NCBI RefSeq assembly: GCF_044872765.1
Contig: NZ_CP085253.1
Span: 1,984,001-2,048,000, forward strand
Origin: Micrococcus sp023147585
Lineage (GTDB): Bacteria; Actinomycetota; Actinomycetes; Actinomycetales; Micrococcaceae
Length of the DNA: 64,000 nt
Reading direction: 5' to 3'
Positions 40,017 through 51,107 of the stretch are shown here, piece by piece. Made by a program: the position numbers and the translations under genes. The notes under the pieces were generated by a model that saw only the letters and a list, made by a program, of their open reading frames with translations, was not told the DNA's origin and made no database searches. The stretch's first letter is position 1; every line of letters begins with the position of its first letter.

Positions 40017-40783
40017 TGCGTGGCGACCTGATGAAGCGGCGCGGCGCGCGCCGGGCCCTCCCGCTGGCCGTCCTGGGGACGGGGGCGGCCCTGCTGCTCT
40101 CGGGGTGCGGGGCTGACGGCGGCGACGCCCCCGAGGCGTGGGCGAAGGCCCGCACCCAGCTCGAGCAGGCCGACTCGGTCCGCATGGTCACCGAGCTGCG
40201 CTCCGGCGCGCAGACGTCCGCCGGCGCCACCGTGCCGGACTCCACGGACATCTCCGGGCCGACGTCGGGAGAGGCCTTCCGCTACGTGAGCGAGTTCCGC
40301 GACGGCGCGTACACCACGCGCGACGAGAGCCGCACCGTGGACGGGCGCACCTACTCCCGCTTCACGCTCGAGGAGCGCGGCGGCGTGGCCGGGGAGGACC
40401 CCGAGTACGCCGAGAAGTGGACCGCGGCCAAGGCCACGGGCGACCCGTCCGCACAGGGCATGGGGGCCATGGTGGACTCGCTGCTGGCGGCGCTGCCCGC
40501 CGGCGACGGCCTGGACGGCAAGGAGGCGGACGCGGACACCCTGCGTCGCAGCGGCCAGGACGCCGTGCGCTACGTGCTCGACGTGCCGGCGAGCGGGGAG
40601 GGCGGCGGCGTCGCGCTGCGGGCCTTCACCGTGGCCCAGGACGACGGCGAGCTGCTGACCGTGGAGACCGAGTCCGCGGGCACCGGGGCCGTCACCACGT
40701 TCTCCGAGTGGAACGCCGTGCCGCCGATCGAGGCGCCGGCCGAGGACGCGATCGCCGAGCCCGCCGCGGCACCCGCGACCTGA
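40016..40783 (+). CDS. Hypothetical lipoprotein, paralogue 2
   Basis: A 255-residue lipoprotein with signal RRALPLAVLGTGAALLLSGC and mature start EAWAKARTQLEQADSVRMVT, clearly related to the preceding gene (the same A-W-x2-A-R-T-Q-L-x2-A-x-S-V-R pattern). GGAGGAGG ten bases upstream supports ATG 40016, which shares its A with the upstream TGA; GTG 40013 or ATG 40031 are alternatives. The C-terminus is alanine/proline-rich. Function is unknown. Confidence 0.85.
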   Translation: MRGDLMKRRGARRALPLAVLGTGAALLLSGCGADGGDAPEAWAKARTQLEQADSVRMVTELRSGAQTSAGATVPDSTDISGPTSGEAFRYVSEFRDGAYTTRDESRTVDGRTYSRFTLEERGGVAGEDPEYAEKWTAAKATGDPSAQGMGAMVDSLLAALPAGDGLDGKEADADTLRRSGQDAVRYVLDVPASGEGGGVALRAFTVAQDDGELLTVETESAGTGAVTTFSEWNAVPPIEAPAEDAIAEPAAAPAT

Positions 40784-40796
40784 CCCTCGACGACGC

Positions 40797-40836
40797 GACG
40801 CGGCCCGCCGCCCCGGAGGGGGAGGCGGGCCGCGTC
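40797..40836. terminator. 13-bp hairpin between convergent genes
   Basis: GACGCGGCCCGCC (40797-40809) pairs with GGCGGGCCGCGTC (40824-40836) between the lipoprotein operon and the YtxH-like gene; no T-tract. Confidence 0.6.
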
Positions 40837-40856
40837 GTCGGTCCGGGGTGCGCGGG

Positions 40857-41261
40857 TCAGCGGGCCGTGGGGCCCTCGTCGCCGAGCGCGGTGGAGGGAT
40901 CCGAGATGAAGTCCGGATCGGCGCCGGTCGCGTTGGCCGCCTGCACGTTGTCGTTGTTGGACTCGGTCACGCGCTGGTCGGCGAAGGAGTCCTCCGAGCG
41001 GCTCGCGCGGTCATCCCCCTTGAGCGCGTCCTTCTCACCCGCGCCGACCTTGGCGGCGAGGTCCTGGACCTTGTCCGAGTTCTTCACCTCGGCGAACTTC
41101 TGCTGAGCGGTCTCCTGCACGTGTCCCACCTTCTCCTGGGTCTTGGGGTCGTTCCAGAGCTTCTGCGCGTTCTGGGACATCTTGTCGAGGTTCTGGCGGC
41201 CCTCGCCGGAGGCGAGGAAGTAGCCGAGGGCGGCACCGAGGCCGAGAGTGAGCCAACGCAT
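40857..41261 (-). CDS. YtxH-like small protein
   Basis: A 134-residue protein with one N-terminal hydrophobic helix (MRWLTLGLGAALGYFLASG), then a charged, helix-forming segment (RQNLDKMSQNAQKLW and onward) and an acidic, disordered tail. This layout fits YtxH-domain proteins, small membrane-linked proteins often tied to stress. AAGGAG precedes ATG 41261. The P-type ATPase gene ends 131 bp upstream on the same strand. Confidence 0.8.
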   Translation of the reverse strand: MRWLTLGLGAALGYFLASGEGRQNLDKMSQNAQKLWNDPKTQEKVGHVQETAQQKFAEVKNSDKVQDLAAKVGAGEKDALKGDDRASRSEDSFADQRVTESNNDNVQAANATGADPDFISDPSTALGDEGPTAR

Positions 41262-41392
41262 GGTGTTCTCCTTCTGTGTCGATCGGGTGGATCCGCATCG
41301 CCGCGCCCGGCCCCGAGAGGGATCGGATCGCGACGACATCGGGTCCCACTCTCGACCCCCGGCGCGTTCCGCGTCAACGGTCGAGCCGCGAT

Positions 41393-43954
<2,562 letters not shown>

Positions 43955-43960
43955 ACGATG

Positions 43961-43966
43961 AATCTA
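43961..43966 (-). promoter_or_regulatory. -10 hexamer TAGATT of the P-type ATPase gene
   Basis: TAGATT, then CATCGT, then GTG at 43954 on the minus strand; leaderless layout. Confidence 0.55.
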
Positions 43967-44017
43967 CGGGGCGGGCCTGGGGGGCACATCCGCCCCAGGT
44001 CGGAGCTCCTTCAGTTA

Positions 44018-44080
44018 CGACGAACCCTGCGCAGTGGGACCTATCCGGGCTGGATAGGCCCCACTGTGCAGGGCTCGTCA
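44018..44080. repeat. REP-like palindrome, copy 3
   Basis: CGACGAACCCTGCGCAGTGG opens the left arm and CAGGGCTCGTC closes the right arm, with inner CCTATCC/GGATAGG around a four-base loop. It is nearly identical over its full length to copy 4 at 47359. It lies between two divergent genes, so it cannot be a terminator for either. Confidence 0.8.
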
Positions 44081-44201
44081 TCGGAGGGGAGGAAATCTTC
44101 TGCAACGGATCGAGCGCGGCGTCGGTAGTCCTGGTGTGAGCGCATTCCGCGCCTCGCCCCGCCTGCCGCGTGCAGGACCCTCGACGAACAGGAACGACAC
44201 C

Positions 44202-45020
44202 ATGCGCAAGTCCCTCCCGGCCGCCGTCACCGCCGCCATCGGCATCGCCGTCCTCGCTCCCCTGTCCGCCGCGGCCATGGACGCCCCGTCCGGCGCCGAG
44301 CTCTCCGTGCTGCACGCCGTGCCCGCGACCCCCGTGGACGTCTACGTCAACGGCGCCCTCACCCTGGACGACTTCGAGCCCGGGGACCTCGCCGGTCCCC
44401 TGGAGCTGGCCGCCGGCGACTACAAGGTCGCCATCACCGCCGCGGACGCCATGGACGACTCCGCCCCGATCCTCGGTCCCGTCACGCTCACCCTCGCCGA
44501 CGGCGGCGACTACACCGCCGCCGCCCACCTCGACGCCGCCGGCAAGCCCACGGTGACCGCGTTCGAGAACGACACGACCGCCGTCGCCGCCGGCGAGGGC
44601 CGCCTCACCGTGCGTCACATCGCCGCCGCGCCGGCCGTGGACGTCTGGGCGGGCAAGGACGTCGTCGTGCCCGGCCTCGAGAACCCGGACGAGGCCTCCC
44701 TCGATGTGCCTGCCGGCACCGTCTCCGCCGCCGTGTCCGTGGCCGGGACCACCGACCCCGTGATCGGCCCCGCCGACGTCGAGGTCAAGGACGGCGTCAC
44801 CACGATCGCCTACGCCTGGGGCTCCGCCGCCGACGGCACCCTGGCGCTCGCCACCCAGGAGGTCGCCGCGAGCCACAGCGCGCCGGGCTCCGTCCCGGCG
44901 GGCATCGACGTCGCCCCCGCGCAGGCCCCCACCGGGATGCTGGCCGCCGCCGGTGCCGGCGCGGCCGCCCTGGTCGCCGGCGCCGTCCTCATGACCCGCC
45001 GCCGGGCGGCCCGTGCGTGA
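44202..45020 (+). CDS. DUF4397 surface protein with a sortase-type C-terminus
   Basis: A 272-residue exported protein. A signal peptide (SLPAAVTAAIGIAVLAPLSA) precedes two DUF4397 repeats, each opening with a similar phrase: ELSVLHAVPATPVDVYVNG and RLTVRHIAAAPAVDVWAGK. The C-terminus has QAPTG at residues 241-245, a hydrophobic helix and RRRAARA, the layout of a cell-wall sorting signal. QAPTG is close to the LAxTG recognised by class E sortases. The sortase gene follows with no gap. Confidence 0.88.
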   Translation: MRKSLPAAVTAAIGIAVLAPLSAAAMDAPSGAELSVLHAVPATPVDVYVNGALTLDDFEPGDLAGPLELAAGDYKVAITAADAMDDSAPILGPVTLTLADGGDYTAAAHLDAAGKPTVTAFENDTTAVAAGEGRLTVRHIAAAPAVDVWAGKDVVVPGLENPDEASLDVPAGTVSAAVSVAGTTDPVIGPADVEVKDGVTTIAYAWGSAADGTLALATQEVAASHSAPGSVPAGIDVAPAQAPTGMLAAAGAGAAALVAGAVLMTRRRAARA

Positions 45021-45054
45021 TGAGTCCTGCGGGCGGGGTCCCTCCCGCCCGGGG

Positions 45055-45762
45055 ATGAGGACCGCCGGCCACGTGTCGGCGGTCCTCGCGCTCGCCGCCG
45101 TCGTCCTCACCGGCTGCGCGCCGTCGGCGGCGGTCTCCTCCCTCCCGTCCGAGCAGGGGCGAAGCTCCGTCGTCGCGATGACGCCGGGTCCCGGGGAGGG
45201 AACGGGAACTCCCCCGGCCGCAACCCCCTCCGCGGCCCCGGCCGTCCCCGGGCGGACGCCGTCGTCGGGGATCGCCGTCCGGCGCGCCACCCAGAGCCCA
45301 ACGGACGACGCCAGGATCCCCGTGCGCGTGGACTATCCGGCCATCGGGGCCACGCTGAGCGTGGTCTCGGTCGGGGTCACGGAGGACGGGGCGATGGAGC
45401 TGCCCGACGACAGCTCCGTCGGCGGCTGGTACCGCCACGGCTCGGCCCCCGGGGATCCTGAGGGGACGGCGGTGATCGCCTCCCATTCGGGTTCACCGCG
45501 CAATCCCGTGGGGGCCCTCTACGGGCTGCGGCAGGCCACGGTCGGCGACGAGGTCACCGTCACGGATGCGGCGGGGACCGCCCGGCGCTATCGGGTGGCC
45601 TCCACCCAGAGTCTGGGGAAGGGCGAGCTGGACCTGTCCCCGTACTTCCGCCGGGACGGCGCCGCCGAGCTCGTCCTCATCACCTGCGGCGGCGAATGGC
45701 TGCCGGACGAGCGGGACTACACGGAGAACATCGTGACCATCGCCACTCCAGTCGAGGGCTGA
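45055..45762 (+). CDS. Class E/F-like sortase
   Basis: A 235-residue transpeptidase. The N-terminus has a lipoprotein-like signal (AVLALAAVVLTGCAPS, Cys21), then a proline/serine-rich linker and the sortase barrel from about residue 85. Catalytic His is in VIASHSG, Cys in LVLITCGGEW, and a candidate Arg lies in the linker after RDYTENI-type residues. The ATG at 45055 puts the signal at the N-terminus; GTG 45013, overlapping the upstream stop by eight bases, is the alternative. It probably anchors the adjacent DUF4397 protein to peptidoglycan. Confidence 0.88.
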   Translation: MRTAGHVSAVLALAAVVLTGCAPSAAVSSLPSEQGRSSVVAMTPGPGEGTGTPPAATPSAAPAVPGRTPSSGIAVRRATQSPTDDARIPVRVDYPAIGATLSVVSVGVTEDGAMELPDDSSVGGWYRHGSAPGDPEGTAVIASHSGSPRNPVGALYGLRQATVGDEVTVTDAAGTARRYRVASTQSLGKGELDLSPYFRRDGAAELVLITCGGEWLPDERDYTENIVTIATPVEG

Positions 45763-45838
45763 CCGGTAGCCTGTCGGAAGGTCTGGCCTGAGCCGGGCCG
45801 CGCCGCGCCGACGCGGAACACCGCGGGAGAGGAGCCCC

Positions 45839-46387
45839 ATGTTCGAGGACGACGGGCTCGACCGCCGGTTCGCCGCGGGGGAGGCCGCCGCCGTGCGCGA
45901 GGCGTACGAGCGCCACGGCCGCCTGGTCTTCTCCCTGTGTCTCACCGCACTGCGCAGCCGGCAGGACGCCGAGGACGCCGCCCAGCAGGTGTTCACGCGG
46001 GCGTGGCGCTCGCGGGACACCTACGATCCCGCCCGGCCACTCGGCGGGTGGCTGACGGGCATCACCCGTCGCGTCATCGCCGACATGTTCGCCGGCCGTG
46101 CTCGTGACGCGCGGAAGATGGAGGCGGAGGTCGTCCACCTCCCCCGCGCCGAGGGCGCGGAGGACGCGGTCAGCGACGCCGTGGTGGCCGCCGTCGTCGT
46201 GCATGACGCCCTCGCCCTGTTGGGTCCGCCCCAGGACGAGGTGCTGCGCCTGGCCTTCCTGGAGGACCTGGCGCACCAGCAGATCGCCGAGCGCCTCGAC
46301 ATGCCGCTCGGCACCGTCCGTTCCCACATCCATCGCGGCCTGGCCGCACTGAGAAGACGTCTGGAGGCCGCCGATGCCCGAGCGTGA
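45839..46387 (+). CDS. ECF-type RNA polymerase sigma factor
   Basis: A 182-residue extracytoplasmic-function sigma factor. Region 2 contains LVFSLCLTALRSRQDAEDAA and QQVFTRAWRSRDTYDP; region 4 is LRLAFLEDLAHQQIAERLDM followed by PLGTVRSHIHRGL. It resembles the SigK/SigL group by its partner, an RskA-type anti-sigma factor that overlaps it by 14 bases. GGAGAGGAG precedes the ATG. A TAGCCT box lies at 45767-45772. I find no clear ECF promoter upstream of this operon. Confidence 0.93.
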   Translation: MFEDDGLDRRFAAGEAAAVREAYERHGRLVFSLCLTALRSRQDAEDAAQQVFTRAWRSRDTYDPARPLGGWLTGITRRVIADMFAGRARDARKMEAEVVHLPRAEGAEDAVSDAVVAAVVVHDALALLGPPQDEVLRLAFLEDLAHQQIAERLDMPLGTVRSHIHRGLAALRRRLEAADARA

Positions 46388-47327
46388 GCATCCCCGCGGC
46401 CGACAGTCCGCGGAGGAGATCTCCGACCTCGCCGTCCGGCTGCACGAGCGCGTGCGCGACGGCGGCCCGCTCGCCGCACCCGCCGACGTCGCGGCGTCGC
46501 TCCATCCGGAGGACGCGGCCGAGCTGGAGGCCATCCTGCGTGTGCTGGCCGCCCTCGACGGCCCCGCCCCGGACCTGGCCGACCCGCCGCCGCACCTGTG
46601 GGGGCGGATCGCCGCGGAGCTGGAACCCGAGACGGAGGCCGTGGCTCACGACGGGCCGGGGGCGGGCGACGCGACCGATGTGGGGATGAGGCCCGGCGGC
46701 GTCGCGGCCGTTCGTCCCATCGGCTCCGCCCGATCCGTCGCCCGTGGCCGCTGGTGGCCGCTCGCCGCGGCGGCGGCGGTCGGGCTCGTCATCGGTGGAG
46801 GGGCCGTGGGCGCCGCCATGTCTGGCGGACCATGGCAGGGCGGTGCCCCGGAGGCGGGGAAGCCCGCGGCGACGTCGCCCGCCCCGCCGACCCCCGCGCC
46901 GCCGACGCCCGTCTCCCCGACGCCCGCCTCTCCGACGAGCGGAACGGACGCTCCCGGCCAGGGGGCTGAGCTGGGCGGCGGCGAGGACCTCATCGGCACC
47001 GCCGTCATGGCGTCCGTGACCACCGACGGATCGGCGGCCCGCGCCGAGATGACGCGTGCCGCCGACGGGGAGATGCACCTGGCCGTGCACGTGCCCCAGG
47101 TCCCCGCACCCGAAGACGGCTACCTGGAGGTCTGGATCCGCGACGAGGCCGCCACCCGCATGATCTCCTTGGGCACCGTGACCCGCCAGGACTCGGTGCT
47201 GACCGTCCCGGAGGGTGTGGACCTGGCGTCCTACCCCATGCTGGACGTCTCGCATGAGCACTTCGACGGCGACCCGTCCCACTCGACGATCTCCCTGTGG
47301 GTCGGCGAGATGCGCCGGGCCACCTGA
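46374..47327 (+). CDS. RskA-type anti-sigma factor
   Basis: A 317-residue membrane anti-sigma factor. The N-terminal cytoplasmic part (to about residue 120) binds the sigma factor, one helix follows (WWPLAAAAAVGLVIGGGAVG), then a Pro-Thr-rich stalk with PTPAPPTPVSPTPASPT, then the extracellular RskA domain ending YPMLDVSHEHFDGDPSHS. Family members are cut by regulated proteolysis to release the sigma factor. It overlaps the sigma gene by 14 bases and has GGAGG seven bases before its ATG. Confidence 0.92.
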   Translation: MPEREHPRGRQSAEEISDLAVRLHERVRDGGPLAAPADVAASLHPEDAAELEAILRVLAALDGPAPDLADPPPHLWGRIAAELEPETEAVAHDGPGAGDATDVGMRPGGVAAVRPIGSARSVARGRWWPLAAAAAVGLVIGGGAVGAAMSGGPWQGGAPEAGKPAATSPAPPTPAPPTPVSPTPASPTSGTDAPGQGAELGGGEDLIGTAVMASVTTDGSAARAEMTRAADGEMHLAVHVPQVPAPEDGYLEVWIRDEAATRMISLGTVTRQDSVLTVPEGVDLASYPMLDVSHEHFDGDPSHSTISLWVGEMRRAT

Positions 47328-47358
47328 GGAGTCTCCGAGGACGACGAGCCCCCAAGGA

Positions 47359-47421
47359 CGACGAACCCTGCGCAGTGGGGCCTATCCGGGCTGGATAGGC
47401 TCCACTGCGCAGGGCTCGTCG
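47359..47421. repeat. REP-like palindrome, copy 4
   Basis: Nearly the same 62-63 bases as copy 3, 3.3 kb away: CGACGAACCCTGCGCAGTGG to CAGGGCTCGTCG, with the same inner stem and loop. It lies between the convergent anti-sigma and purL genes. Confidence 0.8.
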
Positions 47422-47432
47422 CTATAGCAGGC

Positions 47433-49739
47433 TCAGCCGAAGTGCTTCGGCAGGGTCGCCTCCCACGCCTCCCGCAGCTCGGCGATCGGCAGCTCGAAGC
47501 CGCCCTGCACCTCGAGGGCGCCGGACTCCGTGTCCACGACGCCGATGCGCGTCACCGTGTAGCCGCGGGCCGTGGTCATGTCATTGAAGCGGACCTCTTC
47601 GGTGCGCGGGACGGACACGACGGCGCGCCCCTGCGTCTCGGAGAACAGCGCGGTGAACAGGTCCACTCCGTCGCGGCGGTGGACCTCGTCCAGCACGATC
47701 CGCGCGCCGACGCCGAAGCGCAGCACCATGTCCGCCAGGGTCGCCGCGAGGCCGCCCTTGGAGACGTCGTGCGCGGCGTCGATCATGCCGTCGCGCGAGG
47801 CGTTGACCAGCAGCTCGCCGAGCAGGCGCTCCTGCTCGAGGTCCACCTTCGGGGGCGTGCCGCCCAGGTGGCCGCGCAGGTTCGCGAACTCGGAGCCGTC
47901 CAGCTCATCGCGGGTGACGCCGAGCAGGTAGACCGCCTGCCCGTCCGCGTCCCGGCCGAAGCCCGAGGGCGTGCGGCGCGCGACGTCGTCGAGCTGGCCC
48001 AGCACGCCCACGGTGGGGGTGGGGTGGATGGCGACGCCGCCGGTCTGGTTGTAGAGCGAGACGTTGCCGCCGGTGACGGGCACGCCGAGCACCTGGCACG
48101 CATCGGCGAGGCCGCGGACGGCCTCGGCGAACTGCCACATCACCTCGGGGTCCTCGGGGGAGCCGAAGTTGAGGCAGTCGGTGACGGCGAGCGGCACGGC
48201 GCCCACGGTGGCCACGTTGCGGTAGGCCTCCGCGAGGGACAGCTGCGCGCCCGCATACGGGTCGAGGTACGCGTAGCGGTCGTTGCAGTCCGTGGCCAGG
48301 GCCACGCCCATGCCCGTCTCCTCGTCCACGCGGACCACGCCGGCGTCGTCGGGGGAGGCGAGCGCGGTGTTGCCGCGCACGTACCGGTCGTACTGCCGGG
48401 TGATCCAGGAGACGTCCGCCATGTTGGGGGAGGCCATCAGCTCGACGACGGCGGCCTTGAGCGCGTCGCCGTCCTGCGGCAGGTCCTGGCCGGCCGCGGA
48501 GGAGCGGAACGTGTCCGCCTGCAGCGCGTCCTGGAAGGAGGGGCGGTGGTAGGGGCGCTCGTACACGGGGCCGTCGTGGGCCACGGTGCGCGGGTCGACG
48601 TCGACGATGGTCTCGCCGTCCCACGTGATGACGAGGCGGCCGTCGCCGGTGACCTCGCCGAGCCACGAGTACTCCACGTCCCACTTGGCCATGACGGCCT
48701 CGAACGCCGCGACGTTCTCCGGCGTCACGACGGCCATCATGCGCTCCTGCGACTCGGACATGAGGATCTCGCCCGGGGTCAGCGTGGAGTCGCGCAGCAG
48801 CACGTCGGTCAGCTCGACGCGCATGCCGCCTTCGCCGTTGGAGGCGAGCTCGGAGGTGGCGCAGGAGATGCCCGCGGCACCGAGGTCCTGGATGCCCTCC
48901 ACGAGGGAGCCGTGGAACAGCTCGAGACAGCACTCGATGAGCACCTTCTCCGCGAACGGGTCGCCCACCTGGACGGAGGGGCGCTTGGCGGGCTTACCGC
49001 CGGCGTCGAAGGACTCCGAGGCCAGCACAGACGCGCCGCCGATGCCGTCGCCACCGGTGCGGGCGCCGAAGAGCACCACCTTGTTGCCGACCCCGGACGC
49101 GTTCGCCAGGCGCAGGTCCTCGTGCTTGAGCACGCCCACGGCGAGCGCGTTCACGAGCGGGTTGCCCTGGTAGGAGGCGTCGAAGGAGACCTCGCCGCCG
49201 ATGTTCGGCAGGCCGAGGCAGTTGCCGTAGCCGCCGATGCCGGAGACGACGCCGTGCACCACGCGGGCGGTGTCCGGGTGGTCGATCGCGCCGAAGCGCA
49301 GCGGGTCCATGACGGCCACGGGGCGGGCGCCCATCGAGATGATGTCGCGCACGATGCCGCCGATGCCGGTGGCCGCGCCCTGGTAGGGCTCCACGAAGGA
49401 GGGGTGGTTGTGCGACTCCACCTTGAAGGTCACGGCCCAGCCGTCGCCGAGGTCGGTGACGCCGGCGTTCTCGCCGATCCCCACCATGAGGTTCTTCTTC
49501 ATCTCCTCGGTGAGCTTGTCCCCGAACTGGCGCAGGTGCACCTTCGAGGACTTGTAGGAGCAGTGCTCCGACCACATCACGGAGTACATCGCGAGCTCCG
49601 CCGCGGTGGGGCGGCGGCCCAGGATCTCGCGGATCCGCGCGTACTCGTCCTCCTTGAGGCCGAGCTCCGCCCACGGCTGGGCGACGTCCGGGTTCGCCTC
49701 GGCGTGCTCCACGGTCTCGATGGTGAACTGCTGGCTCAT
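47433..49739 (-). CDS. purL: Phosphoribosylformylglycinamidine synthase subunit PurL
   Basis: A 768-residue ATP-dependent synthase subunit, the small-PurL type that works with PurS and PurQ to make formylglycinamidine ribonucleotide in purine synthesis. MWSEHCSYKSSKVHLRQFG, VESHNHPSFVEPYQGAATG and GIQDLGAAGISCATSELAS are the ATP/substrate blocks. The ATG at 49739 overlaps the purQ stop by four bases. It is the last gene of purS-purQ-purL. Confidence 0.97.
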   Translation of the reverse strand: MSQQFTIETVEHAEANPDVAQPWAELGLKEDEYARIREILGRRPTAAELAMYSVMWSEHCSYKSSKVHLRQFGDKLTEEMKKNLMVGIGENAGVTDLGDGWAVTFKVESHNHPSFVEPYQGAATGIGGIVRDIISMGARPVAVMDPLRFGAIDHPDTARVVHGVVSGIGGYGNCLGLPNIGGEVSFDASYQGNPLVNALAVGVLKHEDLRLANASGVGNKVVLFGARTGGDGIGGASVLASESFDAGGKPAKRPSVQVGDPFAEKVLIECCLELFHGSLVEGIQDLGAAGISCATSELASNGEGGMRVELTDVLLRDSTLTPGEILMSESQERMMAVVTPENVAAFEAVMAKWDVEYSWLGEVTGDGRLVITWDGETIVDVDPRTVAHDGPVYERPYHRPSFQDALQADTFRSSAAGQDLPQDGDALKAAVVELMASPNMADVSWITRQYDRYVRGNTALASPDDAGVVRVDEETGMGVALATDCNDRYAYLDPYAGAQLSLAEAYRNVATVGAVPLAVTDCLNFGSPEDPEVMWQFAEAVRGLADACQVLGVPVTGGNVSLYNQTGGVAIHPTPTVGVLGQLDDVARRTPSGFGRDADGQAVYLLGVTRDELDGSEFANLRGHLGGTPPKVDLEQERLLGELLVNASRDGMIDAAHDVSKGGLAATLADMVLRFGVGARIVLDEVHRRDGVDLFTALFSETQGRAVVSVPRTEEVRFNDMTTARGYTVTRIGVVDTESGALEVQGGFELPIAELREAWEATLPKHFG

Positions 49740-50533
49740 GCGGCGCCTCCCCGGCTCGCGAGGGTGGTCAGGACGGAGGTGAAGAAGCCCAGGCCGTCGG
49801 TGCCGGCGCGCACGCCGTCCGCGGTGTCCGGGCCGAAGCCGGCCTCGACGGCGTGCTCCGGGTGCGGCATCAGGCCCACCACGTTGCCCGCCGGGTTGGC
49901 CACGCCCGCGATGTCGCGGCGCGAGCCGTTGGGGTTCCAGCCCTTGTAGCGGAACACCACGCGGCCCTCGGCCTCGAGGGCGTCGAGGGTGGCGTCGTCG
50001 GCCACGTACTGGCCGTCCTGGTTCTTCAGGGGCACGGTGATGGTCTGGCCCGGCGCGAAGTCGCGGGTCCACGCGGTGTCCGTGGACTCGACCGTGAGCT
50101 CCTGGTCGCGGCAGATGAAGTGCAGGTGGTCGTTCTTGATCATCGAGCCCGGCAGCAGGTGGGACTCCGTGAGGATCTGGAAGCCGTTGCAGATGCCGAG
50201 CACCGGGAGCGCGTCCGCGCCGCCCTGCGGGCCGCCGGCCGCCTCCGCGATGGCGTCCATCATGGGGGCGAAGCGGGAGATCGCGCCGGCGCGCAGGTAG
50301 TCGCCGTAGGAGAAGCCGCCGGGGACGACGACGGCGTCCAGGCCGGACAGCGCGGCCTGCGGGTCCGCGTCGGCGTGCCACAGGGCCACGGCCTCCGCGC
50401 CGGCGAGGCGGATCGCGCGGGCGGCGTCGACGTCGTCGAGCGTGCCCGGGAAGGTGACGACGCCGATGCGGGCGCCGGACAGGGGAGTGGCGGGCGTCGA
50501 GTAGTCGCCGATGAGGGGGAGGTCCGCGGCCAT
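49736..50533 (-). CDS. purQ: Phosphoribosylformylglycinamidine synthase subunit PurQ
   Basis: A 265-residue class-I glutamine amidotransferase that supplies ammonia to PurL. The nucleophile Cys is in LPVLGICNGFQIL and the partner His-Glu in MPHPEHAVE; VVVPGGFSYGDYLRAGAI is the oxyanion-hole region. It is about 35 residues longer than the common form because of a loop near residue 95 (AAGGPQGGADALP) and an N-terminal extension. The start shares a base with the purS stop. Confidence 0.97.
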   Translation of the reverse strand: MAADLPLIGDYSTPATPLSGARIGVVTFPGTLDDVDAARAIRLAGAEAVALWHADADPQAALSGLDAVVVPGGFSYGDYLRAGAISRFAPMMDAIAEAAGGPQGGADALPVLGICNGFQILTESHLLPGSMIKNDHLHFICRDQELTVESTDTAWTRDFAPGQTITVPLKNQDGQYVADDATLDALEAEGRVVFRYKGWNPNGSRRDIAGVANPAGNVVGLMPHPEHAVEAGFGPDTADGVRAGTDGLGFFTSVLTTLASRGGAA

Positions 50534-50811
50534 CAGGCGTGGGCCTCGTCGTCGGTCCCCGCCTCGTCGACGAGCTCGACGTTCACGACGTCCTCGATCA
50601 CCGGGTTGGAGAGCATCTCCTCGGCGGCCTTGCGGGCGGCGGCCAGGATCTCGTCCGTGACCTCGCCGTCCACGGTGAGCTCGAAGCGCTTGCCCTGGCG
50701 GACCTGGCTGAACTGGGTGAACCCGAGGCGGGGCAGGGCCCCGTTGATGGCCTTGCCCTGCGGGTCGAGGATCTCGGGCTTGGGCATGACGTCGACGACG
50801 ATGATGGGCAT
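50533..50811 (-). CDS. purS: Phosphoribosylformylglycinamidine synthase subunit PurS
   Basis: A 92-residue subunit that docks PurQ to PurL. MPIIVVDVMPKPEILDPQGK and ALPRLGFTQFSQVRQGKRFE are standard. The C-terminal ten residues are an acidic extension. AGGAG lies seven bases before ATG 50811. It is the first gene of the operon. Confidence 0.96.
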   Translation of the reverse strand: MPIIVVDVMPKPEILDPQGKAINGALPRLGFTQFSQVRQGKRFELTVDGEVTDEILAAARKAAEEMLSNPVIEDVVNVELVDEAGTDDEAHA

Positions 50812-51007
50812 CCAACGCTCCTGGTGTCTGAGGGGGCCGTGCGGGTGGCGCTCCGGGGCGGCCAGAGGAGAGCGGTGGTGCCGTCTCACGCCGGGGCCGC
50901 CGGACGCTCCGCGAGCTTGCCCGGCCAGTCTACCGAGGGGGCGCGCGGCCCAGTCCGGGGCCGTCCTGCCCCGCCCGCTCCGACCTCCGTCCCGCCCCGC
51001 CCGCCCC

Positions 51008-51068
51008 GACCTCCGGCTGTGCTCAGGACCGCGTCCTCATGACGAGGTCCTGAGCACAGCCGGAGGTC
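51008..51068. terminator. 23-bp perfect hairpin upstream of purS and after the AbiEi-like gene
   Basis: Arms 51008-51030 and 51046-51068 pair perfectly over a 15-base loop. It lies 40 bases after the stop codon of the AbiEi-like gene on the minus strand, with 197 bases remaining to purS, in which I see nothing else. Confidence 0.65.
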
Positions 51069-51107
51069 CTGAGTCGGAGCACGCACCGACCCGCCGGCCC
51101 CGACCCC

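Noticed and set aside
44018..44080. REP-like copy 3 as a terminator
   Set aside because: The flanking genes are divergent, so no transcript ends there.
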